DNA of 60,985 bases. Origin: Thermoleophilia bacterium UBA6103. Lineage in GTDB: Bacteria > Actinomycetota > Thermoleophilia > UBA2241. The translations under genes were made by a program, and so were the position numbers. Within the stretch, counting starts at the first letter, position 1. Every line of letters starts with the position of its first letter. Under the pieces are notes generated by a model that was given only the letters and a program-made list of their open reading frames with translations, had not been told where the DNA came from and ran no database searches. The stretch is from contig DIWP01000044.1 in NCBI GenBank assembly GCA_002423545.1, positions 21,298-82,282 on the forward strand, in the 5' to 3' direction. This document shows positions 8,862 through 16,705 of this stretch, in pieces.

Positions 8862-10199
8862 ATGGAGTGGCATGAGGAGTACCGGCGCAAGCTGTGCAGC
8901 GCCGAAGACGCCATGAAGGTGGTCAAGTCGGGCGACCGGGTGGTGTTCGCCCACGCCAGCGGCGAGCCGCTGGAGCTGGTCGACGCCCTGGTGGCCCGGG
9001 CGCCCGAGCTGCGCGCCGTCGAGATCGTCCACATGGTGGCGATGGGCAAGGGCGAGTACGCCAGGCCCGAGTACGCCGAGAGCTTCTACCACAACTCGGT
9101 CTTCGTGGGCGGCAGCACCCGCGACGCCGTCCACGCCGGTCGCGGCGACTACACGCCCACCTTCTTCAGCGAGATCCCCGACCTGTTCCTGAAGGGCTAC
9201 CTGCCGCCCGACGTGGTGCTGGTCCACCTCTCGCCGCCCGACAAGCACGGCTTCTGCTCCTTCGGCATCTCGGTGGACTACACCAAGCCGGCGGCCTCGG
9301 TGGCCAGGACCGTCGTCGCTCAGGTGAACCCCGACATGCCGCGCACCCACGGCGACTCGTTCATCCACGTGAGCAAGCTCGACCACATCGTCGAGAGCAC
9401 CCAGCCGCTCATCGAGTTGCAGCCGCCGAAGATAGGACCGGTGGAGGAAGCCATCGGCAAGCACATCGCCGGCCTGGTGGACGACGGCGCCTCCCTGCAG
9501 CTCGGCATCGGCGCCATCCCCGACGCCGTGCTGCTCTTCCTGCACGAGAAGAACGACCTCGGCATCCACACCGAGATGTTCAGCGAGGGCGTCGTGGACC
9601 TCTACAACGAGGGCGTGGTCACCAACGCCCGCAAGACTCTGCACCGCGACAAGATGGTGGCCACCTTCCTCATGGGCACCCGCCGCCTCTACGACTTCGT
9701 CGACGACAACCCCATGGTCAACATGTTCCCGGTCAACTACACCAACGACCCGTTCGTGATCGGTCAGATCGACAACGTGGTCTCCATCAACTCGGCGCTG
9801 CAGATCGACCTGATGGGCCAGGTGGTGGCCGACACGATGGGACCGATGCAGTACACCGGCATCGGCGGCCAGGTGGACTTTGTCCGCGGCGCCGCTCGCA
9901 GCAAGGGCGGCAAGGCGATCATCGCCCTGCCGGCCACGGCGAAGAAGGGCACCGTGAGCCGCATCGTGGCCCGGATCAGCGACGGCGCCGCCGTGACCAC
10001 CATGCGAGCCGACGTCGACTACGTGGTCACGGAATACGGCGTCGCCCATCTGAAGGGCAAGAGCCTGCACGAGCGTGCCCGGGCGCTCATCGCCATCGCC
10101 CACCCCGACTTCCGCGACCAGATCGTCGAGGAGTGCACCGCGCTGCGCGGCGACGGCTGGTTCTGCGGCACCCGCAGCAAGGCCCTCTGGGGCGAGTAA
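8862..10199 (+). CDS. abfT: 4-hydroxybutyrate CoA-transferase
   Basis: Transfers CoA from acetyl-CoA (or butyryl-CoA) to 4-hydroxybutyrate, giving the substrate of AbfD. 445 residues, acetyl-CoA hydrolase/transferase family. The catalytic glutamate that forms the enzyme-CoA thioester is Glu238 in GIHTEMFSEGVVDLYNEG, the same number as in C. aminobutyricum AbfT (about 438 residues). GIGAIPDAVL and GIGGQVDFVRGA are typical family motifs. AAGGAG precedes the ATG, inside the end of the upstream gene. Position after abfD and before an iron-type alcohol dehydrogenase supports 4-hydroxybutyrate rather than plain acetate as substrate. Confidence 0.93.
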   Translation: MEWHEEYRRKLCSAEDAMKVVKSGDRVVFAHASGEPLELVDALVARAPELRAVEIVHMVAMGKGEYARPEYAESFYHNSVFVGGSTRDAVHAGRGDYTPTFFSEIPDLFLKGYLPPDVVLVHLSPPDKHGFCSFGISVDYTKPAASVARTVVAQVNPDMPRTHGDSFIHVSKLDHIVESTQPLIELQPPKIGPVEEAIGKHIAGLVDDGASLQLGIGAIPDAVLLFLHEKNDLGIHTEMFSEGVVDLYNEGVVTNARKTLHRDKMVATFLMGTRRLYDFVDDNPMVNMFPVNYTNDPFVIGQIDNVVSINSALQIDLMGQVVADTMGPMQYTGIGGQVDFVRGAARSKGGKAIIALPATAKKGTVSRIVARISDGAAVTTMRADVDYVVTEYGVAHLKGKSLHERARALIAIAHPDFRDQIVEECTALRGDGWFCGTRSKALWGE

Positions 10200-10337
10200 G
10201 AGCCGGGCGGGAGCAGCGTCAGGCCCGCGAGGAGCGTGGACCCCTCGACCGATGAGTGGCGAGCCCGTAGCAGAGAGACGAACAAGCGCCGGCGGTCGGA
10301 GTGCCGCCGGCCAGATGACGACCACAGGAGACTTCAC

Positions 10338-11513
10338 ATGGACATGAAGCCGCGCACGTTCCTGGCCCCGCGGACCATCGTCACCGGCGCCGGCTGCGTC
10401 GAACAGCTTGGGGACCACGCGAAGAAGCTCAAGGCGACCAGGGTGCTCATCGTCAGCGACCCCGGCGTCTGCGCCGCCGGCATGATCGAGAAGGTCGAGC
10501 AGCCGCTCAAGGCGGCCGGCCTGGAGACCGGCGTCTTCGCCGAGAGCGTGCCCGAGCCGCCGATGACCAGCGTCGACGACGCCGCCAGGATCGCCGAAGA
10601 CGGCGGCTACGACTGCGTGGTGGCCTTCGGCGGCGGCTCCGCCATGGACACCGCCAAGATGGTCGCCGTGCTGCCCGGCACCGGCAAGAAGGTCGAGGAC
10701 TACGTCGGCATCGACGTCCTCGACAACCCCGGTCTGCCGGTCATCGCCATCCCCACCACCGCCGGCACCGGCTCCGAGGTCACCAAGGTCGCCATCTTCG
10801 CCAACGAGAAGCTCAACGTGAAACAGGGCGTGAGCAGCGCCTACCTGGTGCCGGACGTGGCACTGGTGGACCCCTTCCTCACCATGAGCTGCCCGCCGAG
10901 GGTCTCGGCCGCCAGCGGCATCGACGCGCTCATCCACAACATCGAGGCCTACACCTCGGTCAACGCCACACCGCTCACCGACATGTACGCCATCAAGGGC
11001 ATCGAGCTCATCGCGCGCAGCATCCGCACCGCCGTCTACCAGGGCAGCAACGTGGAGGCGCGCTTCGACATGGCGCTCGGCGCCCTGTACGGCGGCATGT
11101 CCTTCGGCAACGCCGGCGTCACCGCCGTCCATGCGCTCTCGTACCCCATCGGCGGCCGCTTCCACGTCCCCCACGGCGACGCCAACACGCTCATGCTGCC
11201 GTGGGTGATGCAGTACAACATGCTCGGCTGCCTGGAGCGCTTCGCCGACATCGCCGTCGCCATGGGCCTCGATATCGAAGGGCTCACGGCGCGCGAGGCC
11301 GCCCAGATGGCGGTCGACGAGATGCGCCTGCTGGCCGACGACCTCGACCTGCCGCTGTACCTCAGTGACGTCGGCATCCCGGCCAGCGCCATCGAGGAGC
11401 TCACCGAGGGCGCCATGGGTCAGACCCGCCTGCTGGTCAACAACCCGCGCACCCTGACGCGCGACGACGTGGTGGCCATCTACACCGCCTGTGCCGAGCG
11501 ACCCGAAGGCTGA
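10338..11513 (+). CDS. Iron-containing alcohol dehydrogenase, probable 4-hydroxybutyrate dehydrogenase
   Basis: 391 residues, group III iron-type alcohol dehydrogenase. Interconverts succinate semialdehyde and 4-hydroxybutyrate with NAD(H) (role inferred from operon). The nucleotide loop AFGGGSAMDTAK carries the family GGGSxxD signature. Metal ligands lie in GIDALIHNIEAY (Asp, His) and in HALSYPIGGRFHVPHG (two His). The start at 10338 follows CAGGAGACTTCAC, a good ribosome site; the open frame extends further upstream but without protein-like composition. It is the fourth gene of the abf operon and is followed by a strong hairpin terminator at 11651-11679. Confidence 0.9.
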   Translation: MDMKPRTFLAPRTIVTGAGCVEQLGDHAKKLKATRVLIVSDPGVCAAGMIEKVEQPLKAAGLETGVFAESVPEPPMTSVDDAARIAEDGGYDCVVAFGGGSAMDTAKMVAVLPGTGKKVEDYVGIDVLDNPGLPVIAIPTTAGTGSEVTKVAIFANEKLNVKQGVSSAYLVPDVALVDPFLTMSCPPRVSAASGIDALIHNIEAYTSVNATPLTDMYAIKGIELIARSIRTAVYQGSNVEARFDMALGALYGGMSFGNAGVTAVHALSYPIGGRFHVPHGDANTLMLPWVMQYNMLGCLERFADIAVAMGLDIEGLTAREAAQMAVDEMRLLADDLDLPLYLSDVGIPASAIEELTEGAMGQTRLLVNNPRTLTRDDVVAIYTACAERPEG

Positions 11514-11595
11514 TGGTCCCCCGGATGGTCGACGGTTAACAGTCATTTCCGAGCGACTCAACACAGGCTCAACATGAGTCGTCTACAGTGTCTGT

Positions 11596-11684
11596 ACCCC
11601 CTTTGCTGAGGGGCCGCCCCCCCTGCGGCCCCAGGCGCGTAAGCGCCGAAGAAAAGCCCCGCCCCCCGCGGGGCTTTTCTCATT
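11596..11684 (+). ncRNA. Candidate structured RNA ending in a strong intrinsic terminator
   Basis: Four hairpins lie in 89 nt. CCCC (597-600)/GGGG (610-613) overlaps and competes with GGGGCCGC (610-617)/GCGGCCCC (625-632). Next is GGCGC-GTAA-GCGCC (634-647). Last is GAAAAGCCCCGC/GCGGGGCTTTTC (651-679), which ends in a T-rich arm. A -10-like TACAGT (11584-11589) would start transcription at about 11596, the base of the first hairpin. An inverted repeat CGACTC...GAGTCG lies just upstream. It could be a small RNA, or simply the readthrough terminator region of the abf operon. Confidence 0.45.
11651..11679 (+). terminator. Intrinsic terminator after the abf operon
   Basis: Perfect 12-bp stem GAAAAGCCCCGC / GCGGGGCTTTTC with a CCCCC loop, followed by T-rich sequence. 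The stem is symmetric and could work on both strands. Confidence 0.8.
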
Positions 11685-11779
11685 CTGCATCCCTGTGTTC
11701 CACGTCTCCTTGGCGGGACTACACGCGAGGAGTCTGCGGCGACTGCAGCCCGTGTCGGTCCGGTCGCCGACGGCGCTGG

Positions 11780-11785
11780 TAGGAT
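11780..11785 (+). promoter_or_regulatory. Putative -10 (TAGGAT) for the second iron-type dehydrogenase
   Basis: TAGGAT lies 67 nt before the ATG at 11853. The same hexamer precedes the RNase J gene and, on the minus strand, the polyphosphate kinase gene. Confidence 0.4.
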
Positions 11786-11852
11786 GGACGCGGCGGCGAG
11801 GCGCTCGCCGTTGTCGATCCGCCGGTCACCGGCCCGCGTGGAGGTGTGTCAC

Positions 11853-13022
11853 ATGAGCAAGGTCCGCGTGCATCGGTCGCCGCGCGTCCTCATCACCGGC
11901 ATCGGCTCCCTGGAGGCTCTCGGCGGCGAGGCGGTCAAGCTCGGAGCTTCAAAGGCCTGCCTGGTGACCGACGCCGGTATCGCGCAGAGCGGCCTGAGCG
12001 AGGCGGCGGAACGGGAGCTCGCCGATCACGGCATCGCGGTCGATGTCTACGATCGCGGCATGCCGGTGCCGACCCTCGAAGCGGTGGCCGACTGCGTCGC
12101 CCACATCGAGGCCGGCGGTCACGATCTCATCGTCGCCTTTGGCGGCGCCTCCTCCAGCGAGATATCCAAGCTCGCCAGCGTGCTGGTCGGCAGCGGCACC
12201 ACGCCCCTCGACATCGCCGGCCTCGACAAGGCCCCGCGCAAGCGCGTGCCGCTGATCGCCGTCCCCACCACCGCCGGCACCGGCGACGAGGTGACCGCCA
12301 TCGGCGAGTTCACGGCGCCCGACGAGCCCAGACGTCGAGCCGTCATCAGCGACCACCTGATCCCCACGGTGGCGATCATCGACCCGGTGCTGACCATCTC
12401 CTGTCCACCCGGCATCACCGCCGCCGCCGGCATGGACGCCTTCGCGCACAACGTCGAGGCGTTCATCTCGGTGCACGCCACCCTGCACACCGACTCGCTG
12501 ACCCGGCAGGGCGTGGAGCTCATCGCGAAGAGCCTGCGCACCGCCGTGTTCGACGGCGAGGACATCGAGGCGCGGGACAACATGGCCATCGGCTCCGTGC
12601 TGGGCGGCATCGGATACGGTAACGCCGGCCTCGGCGCCGTCCACGCCCTCTCCTACCCCATCACGGCGCGGCACCACGTGCCGCACGGCATCGCCAACGC
12701 CCTGATCATGCCGTGGGCCCTCGAGAAGGTGATGCTCGCCGGGCTCGACTATTTCGGCCAGCTGGGCGTGGCCATGGGCCAGCCGATGGCCGGCCTGAGC
12801 CAGCGCGAGCAGGCACAACAGACCGTCCTGACCATGCGCCACCTGATACGCGACCTCGAGCTGCCGGAGTACCTCAGCGACGTCGGCGTGCCGGCCACCG
12901 GCGTCGAACAGCTCGCCGACGACGCCATGCAGCACACGCGGCTGCTGGCCAATGCGCCACGTCGGCTCAGCCGCGACGACATCGTCGGTATCTACCTGCG
13001 GGCGGCGGTGCGACCGGAGTGA
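11853..13022 (+). CDS. Iron-containing alcohol dehydrogenase paralogue with altered nucleotide loop
   Basis: 389 residues, clearly homologous along its whole length to the dehydrogenase at 10338 (for example DVGVPATGVEQL versus DVGIPASAIEEL). Metal-ligand regions are conserved: GMDAFAHNVEAF and HALSYPITARHHVPHG. The nucleotide-binding loop differs: AFGGASSSEISK replaces AFGGGSAMDTAK, so the GGGSxxD signature (whose Asp disfavours NADP) has become GGASSSE. Coenzyme preference or activity may therefore differ. GGAGGTG before ATG is a good ribosome site. It has its own candidate promoter (TAGGAT at 11780) after the terminator, so it is probably regulated separately from the abf operon. Substrate unknown. 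Confidence 0.85.
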   Translation: MSKVRVHRSPRVLITGIGSLEALGGEAVKLGASKACLVTDAGIAQSGLSEAAERELADHGIAVDVYDRGMPVPTLEAVADCVAHIEAGGHDLIVAFGGASSSEISKLASVLVGSGTTPLDIAGLDKAPRKRVPLIAVPTTAGTGDEVTAIGEFTAPDEPRRRAVISDHLIPTVAIIDPVLTISCPPGITAAAGMDAFAHNVEAFISVHATLHTDSLTRQGVELIAKSLRTAVFDGEDIEARDNMAIGSVLGGIGYGNAGLGAVHALSYPITARHHVPHGIANALIMPWALEKVMLAGLDYFGQLGVAMGQPMAGLSQREQAQQTVLTMRHLIRDLELPEYLSDVGVPATGVEQLADDAMQHTRLLANAPRRLSRDDIVGIYLRAAVRPE

Positions 13023-13031
13023 TCGAGCGCC

Positions 13032-13055
13032 GTCCGGCGCCGCGCTGCGCCGGAC
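13032..13055. terminator. Hairpin between convergent genes
   Basis: GTCCGGCGC (13032-13040) pairs perfectly with GCGCCGGAC (13047-13055), with a 6-nt loop. It lies between the convergent dehydrogenase (ends 13022) and the minus-strand gene ending at 13120. No U-run, so function as a terminator is inferred from position. Confidence 0.5.
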
Positions 13056-13119
13056 CTCAGCGGCCGATCATTGGGTCCGGTCGAAATGCCGGCGGCTGCA
13101 CAAGGCGGCCGGCGGGCAG

Positions 13120-14292
13120 TCACCGGTCCGGTAGATCGAGCAGCGTCACGCACCCGTCGCTGCGCCACCACTTGCCCATGACCCAGGATCGGCCGCGCAC
13201 GGTCCCGCGCCGCTGCACCTGGAACCAGTCCTGCGGGTCGCCGATGCGGGCCGCGCCGCGAGTCACCGAGCGCCGCCCGAATGCCCGCTCCCACAGGCCG
13301 GCCACCAGATCGGCGGCCCGTTCGCTGTGGCCGCCGTACTTGATCAGATCGGCGCCGATGCCGGGGTCGGGGGCGCCGGGAGGAAGCTCCGCCCCCCACC
13401 GCAGACGCCCGTGGCGGACCGCCATGAGCTCGTTGACGTCCAGGTGACACGTGCCGACGGCCCACGACCCGAGCTCGGAATCGAAGAAGCAGCCGCCCTC
13501 GGGCGCGTAGACCCGGACGTGCAGCGAGCTCTGCAAGCCGCCGCTGCGCAGGGTGCCCGCCGCCTGCAGCAGAGCCACCGGCAGAGATCGGGCCGACAGG
13601 CGGCGCTTGAGCCCCTTGGCGAACGCGTTCGGCCGATGCACGTCTGGCGGATCACCGCGCCCGACGGAAAGGCCGCCGTCGCTCGCGCGGTCCAGGAGCA
13701 GCGTCCAGTCGAAGAGGTGGCTGCGCAGACCGAGGCGACGCAGGATGTGCTCGATTCGCGGCACGAGGTCCGGCTCGGAACCAGCGGACACCCGGGCAGC
13801 GACTCGCGACGGGCCAGACTGTACGGAGGCCTCCGGAGCGAGATGCCGGTCCGGAGGTCTGCCGGCAGCGCATCGGCGGACAGCGGGCGCAACGGCGGCC
13901 GCACACGGCGGCGCCCGGAACACGAGGCAGACGGGGTGGTCGAGCCACCAGCGATCGTGGTGGCGGAACTTCCACCAGTCGTAGGTGCCGAACCAGTTGC
14001 CGGAGTCCGCCGGGTACGCGACCGCGCGCAGGCCCGGCCAGTCCTTCTCCCACTGCTGTTCTGGGCCCGCCACGCCGGCCGCGTCGACAGCCCGGCAGGT
14101 CACCCGGGAGACGATGCCGCGGCGACGCACTTCGAGCGAGTCGCCCCGCCGCCAGACGCCGTCGCCGAGCCGATGCTCGATGAAGGCCGGGGGTGCGCCG
14201 CCGGGAGACGGGCAGGCCGAGAACGTGAGGACTGCCCGTCCCTCACGGGGGTACTCGACGACATCGATGCTCGTGACTGGCCCGCCGGTCAT
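13120..14292 (-). CDS. Hypothetical protein, no family recognised
   Basis: 390 residues from the ATG at 14292, which follows GGAGGGGCGGC. The protein starts MTGGPVTSIDVVEYPREG. Aromatic-rich stretches such as NWFGTYDWWKFRHHDRWW and ELGSWAVGTCHLDVNELM look like a folded, soluble protein; residues 135-175 are Arg/Pro/Ala-rich and may be a linker. No signal peptide or membrane segment is evident. It lies 91 bp downstream of the threonine aldolase on the same strand and could be cotranscribed. I cannot assign a function. Confidence 0.6.
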   Translation of the reverse strand: MTGGPVTSIDVVEYPREGRAVLTFSACPSPGGAPPAFIEHRLGDGVWRRGDSLEVRRRGIVSRVTCRAVDAAGVAGPEQQWEKDWPGLRAVAYPADSGNWFGTYDWWKFRHHDRWWLDHPVCLVFRAPPCAAAVAPAVRRCAAGRPPDRHLAPEASVQSGPSRVAARVSAGSEPDLVPRIEHILRRLGLRSHLFDWTLLLDRASDGGLSVGRGDPPDVHRPNAFAKGLKRRLSARSLPVALLQAAGTLRSGGLQSSLHVRVYAPEGGCFFDSELGSWAVGTCHLDVNELMAVRHGRLRWGAELPPGAPDPGIGADLIKYGGHSERAADLVAGLWERAFGRRSVTRGAARIGDPQDWFQVQRRGTVRGRSWVMGKWWRSDGCVTLLDLPDR

Positions 14293-14383
14293 GCCGCCCC
14301 TCCGACGACTGCCTCGAGCGACCGCACGCTCTCCATGGCCGCCCGGTCGATCGTCATGCCGGCGCCGATGCCGGCCCGTCCGC

Positions 14384-15436
14384 TCAGCCGGCCAGCCGCT
14401 CCACGGCGGCCGCGGTGAGCTCGCCGGCCGCCTCGACATCGGCGTCATCGACGTCGAGGTGCGTCACGAAGCGGATCGTCCACGGCCCCTCGTCGAGACA
14501 CCACACGCCGGCCGCTTCCAGCTCGCGCACGATGTCGGCGGCCGGCAGACCGGTGCCGCGGGTGCCGGCGTAGACCATGTTGGTCTGGACCTTGTCGAGG
14601 TCGATCTCGAGGCCGGGCACGCGTGCGAGGCGTTCGGCCAGACCGCGCGCGCGCCGGTGGTCATCGGCCATGCGCGCGATGTTGTGCTCGAGTGCGTAGA
14701 GGCCGGCGGCGGCGATGATGCCGGCCTGCCGCATGCCGCCGCCGAGCAGCTTGCGCGCCCGTTGCAGCCGTGGCAGCAGTCCGGCGCCGCAGAACACCAG
14801 CGAGCCGACCGGCGCGCCGAGCCCCTTCGACAGACAGATGCTGACGGTGTCGAACGGCGCCGCCATCTCGGCCAGCGGCACCTCGGAGGCCACGTGGGCG
14901 TTCCAGATGCGCGCTCCGTCGAGGTGCAGCAGGAGACCGTTGCGGTCGCAGAACGCCCGCACCTCACGGATCTTCTCCAGCGGATACACGACGCCGCCGG
15001 CGTGGTTGTGCGTGTTCTCCAGCGCGACCACGCGTGTCGGCGCCCAGTGGGGATCGGCGTCGCTGTGCACACGCTCCTGCATCAGCTCCGGGTCGAGCGT
15101 GCCGTCGGCCGATTCGAAGGTCCGCAGCTGCAGACCGCTCAGCACGGCCGCGCCACCCTGCTCGTAGTAGCAGATGTGCGCCTCGGCGTGCAGGAAGAGC
15201 TCGTCGCCAGCGTGCGTCTGCGCGTGCAGCGCCGCCTGGTTGGCCTGCGTGCCCGACGGGAAGTAGAGCGCCGCCTCCTTGCCGAACAGCTCGGCGGCGC
15301 GGTCCTGCAGGGCGATCACCGTGGGGTCGTCGCCGAGCACGTCGTCGCCGACCGAAGCCTCGGCCATCGCCTGCCGCATCGCGGCGCTCGGCCGGGTGAC
15401 GGTGTCGCTCCTCAGATCGATCGGTCGCTCGCCCAT
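14384..15436 (-). CDS. ltaE: Low-specificity L-threonine aldolase
   Basis: PLP enzyme cleaving L-threonine or L-allo-threonine to glycine and acetaldehyde; fold type I, cytoplasmic. 350 residues, usual length. IDLRSDTVTRPSAAMRQAM at the N-terminus and DDVLGDDPTV are diagnostic. The PLP lysine is in VSICLSKGLGAPVGS, and HLDGARIWNA contains the Asp/Arg pair of the cofactor pocket. The start ATG is preceded by GAGAGGGACAGG. It sits between an M29 aminopeptidase and a hypothetical gene on the same strand, consistent with peptide and amino-acid catabolism. Confidence 0.93.
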   Translation of the reverse strand: MGERPIDLRSDTVTRPSAAMRQAMAEASVGDDVLGDDPTVIALQDRAAELFGKEAALYFPSGTQANQAALHAQTHAGDELFLHAEAHICYYEQGGAAVLSGLQLRTFESADGTLDPELMQERVHSDADPHWAPTRVVALENTHNHAGGVVYPLEKIREVRAFCDRNGLLLHLDGARIWNAHVASEVPLAEMAAPFDTVSICLSKGLGAPVGSLVFCGAGLLPRLQRARKLLGGGMRQAGIIAAAGLYALEHNIARMADDHRRARGLAERLARVPGLEIDLDKVQTNMVYAGTRGTGLPAADIVRELEAAGVWCLDEGPWTIRFVTHLDVDDADVEAAGELTAAAVERLAG

Positions 15437-15455
15437 CCTGTCCCTCTCTTCCTCA

Positions 15456-15475
15456 GCGCCGGCCGCGGCCGGCGC
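15456..15475. repeat. 20-bp perfect GC palindrome upstream of ltaE
   Basis: GCGCCGGCCG followed by its exact reverse complement, in the 60-bp gap between the aminopeptidase stop and the ltaE ribosome site. It could be an intercistronic hairpin. Confidence 0.5.
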
Positions 15476-15496
15476 CCACGCGGGGTCGCGTCCTGC

Positions 15497-16609
15497 TCAC
15501 ACCATCAACCGGCCGTCCATCATCAGCGGCCGTCCGTCGACTTCGACCGTCGGCTCCATCACCAGCAGGTCCCAGTGCAGGCTGCTGTCGTTGGTGCCGC
15601 CCAGCATCTCGTTGTCGCCGACGGCGATATGCACGGTCCCGAGGATCTTCTCGTCGGTAAGCATGTAGCCACATGGTTCCCCGACCTCGGGGTTGAGGCC
15701 GATACCCAGCTCGCCGATCACGTTGCCGTCGCCGCTGGCGCTGTCCAGCGTGTCGGTGAACGTCTTGAAGCCGGTCCGCGCTCCGACACCGTGCGCCACA
15801 CCCTTCTCGAAAGCGACCTCCAGATCTTCGATCCGCACGCCGTTCCAGAAGGCGAGGTCGAAGACGACGGTGCCGTCGGCGCTGTCTTCGTGCGGCGCCA
15901 GGCACACCTCACCGGCCGGCAGGTTGCTCAGCTTCGCCTGCTCGGTGACGACGCCGATGTCCCTGTCGAGCGGCCGACCGGCGATGCGCATGCGTACATC
16001 GGTGCCCTTCGGCGAGGTGATGCGCACCCACTCCGCCCCGTCGAGCACGGCGGCGACGACGTCGGCGCGTCGCGTCAGCTCGCGGTAGTCGAGCAGCAGC
16101 GAGCGCCAGAACATGTCGCTGAAGCTCTCAAAGTCCAGGTTGAACGCCTCGGCCTGGCGCGGGGTCGGCAGATCGGTGCCGATCCAGCGCCGCGAGCCGT
16201 CGTAGACGACGTCGGCCAGCAGCTTGCGGCCACGCAGCGAGGCGCCGAACTTCTCGGCCGGGATGTCCCGGAAGAGCTGTGGCTGCCCGTCTTCCAGACG
16301 CACCGTGAGGACGATGTCGGCGGCCCGTGCCGCCGCGATCCAGCCGTCGTTCATGGTAGCGAGCTGCTCGTCCGGCAGCTCCAGCAGGCGCCGGCGCCGG
16401 TACTCGTCGCTGGGCGCCACCACGATGGGCCTGGCGCCCAGCAGCTCGCACTCAAAGGCCAGCAGCTCGAGATACGGCAGCGAGTCCGCCCGACCCTCGA
16501 TGTAGACGTTCTCGCCGGCCTTGACGTTGCCGCAGTCGCGGACGATGGTGTGGGCTACGGCGGCGAGGCGGTCCATGTCGTAGCCGGGAAGCTGCAGGAT
16601 GTCCGTCAT
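15497..16609 (-). CDS. M29-family metalloaminopeptidase
   Basis: Removes N-terminal residues from peptides in the cytoplasm using a dinuclear metal centre. 370 residues, as in the AmpS/PepS/aminopeptidase T family. Likely metal-site regions are LPAGEVCLAPHEDSADG (Glu), GEPCGYMLTDEKILGTVHIA (Glu and His) and NDSSLHWDLL (His and Asp). The start at 16609 (MTDILQLPGYDMDRLA) is chosen over one 12 codons upstream because family homology begins here; the ribosome site is only a weak GAGG. Downstream on the same strand are threonine aldolase and a hypothetical gene. Confidence 0.9.
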   Translation of the reverse strand: MTDILQLPGYDMDRLAAVAHTIVRDCGNVKAGENVYIEGRADSLPYLELLAFECELLGARPIVVAPSDEYRRRRLLELPDEQLATMNDGWIAAARAADIVLTVRLEDGQPQLFRDIPAEKFGASLRGRKLLADVVYDGSRRWIGTDLPTPRQAEAFNLDFESFSDMFWRSLLLDYRELTRRADVVAAVLDGAEWVRITSPKGTDVRMRIAGRPLDRDIGVVTEQAKLSNLPAGEVCLAPHEDSADGTVVFDLAFWNGVRIEDLEVAFEKGVAHGVGARTGFKTFTDTLDSASGDGNVIGELGIGLNPEVGEPCGYMLTDEKILGTVHIAVGDNEMLGGTNDSSLHWDLLVMEPTVEVDGRPLMMDGRLMV

Positions 16610-16705
16610 GGCGACCTCGCGTGCCGGGCGCACCGAGCCGACCACGCGGTCGTGCGCGCTGCTCTCTGGGGCGGCGGCCCAAGGAACGGCCGCACCGCAA
16701 GCCTC

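Noticed and set aside
8523..11564. Very long open frame on the minus strand opposite the abf operon
   Set aside because: It runs antisense through abfD end, abfT and the dehydrogenase, which have intact catalytic motifs. The antisense translation is repetitive His/Val/Asp/Gly typical of GC-rich shadow frames.
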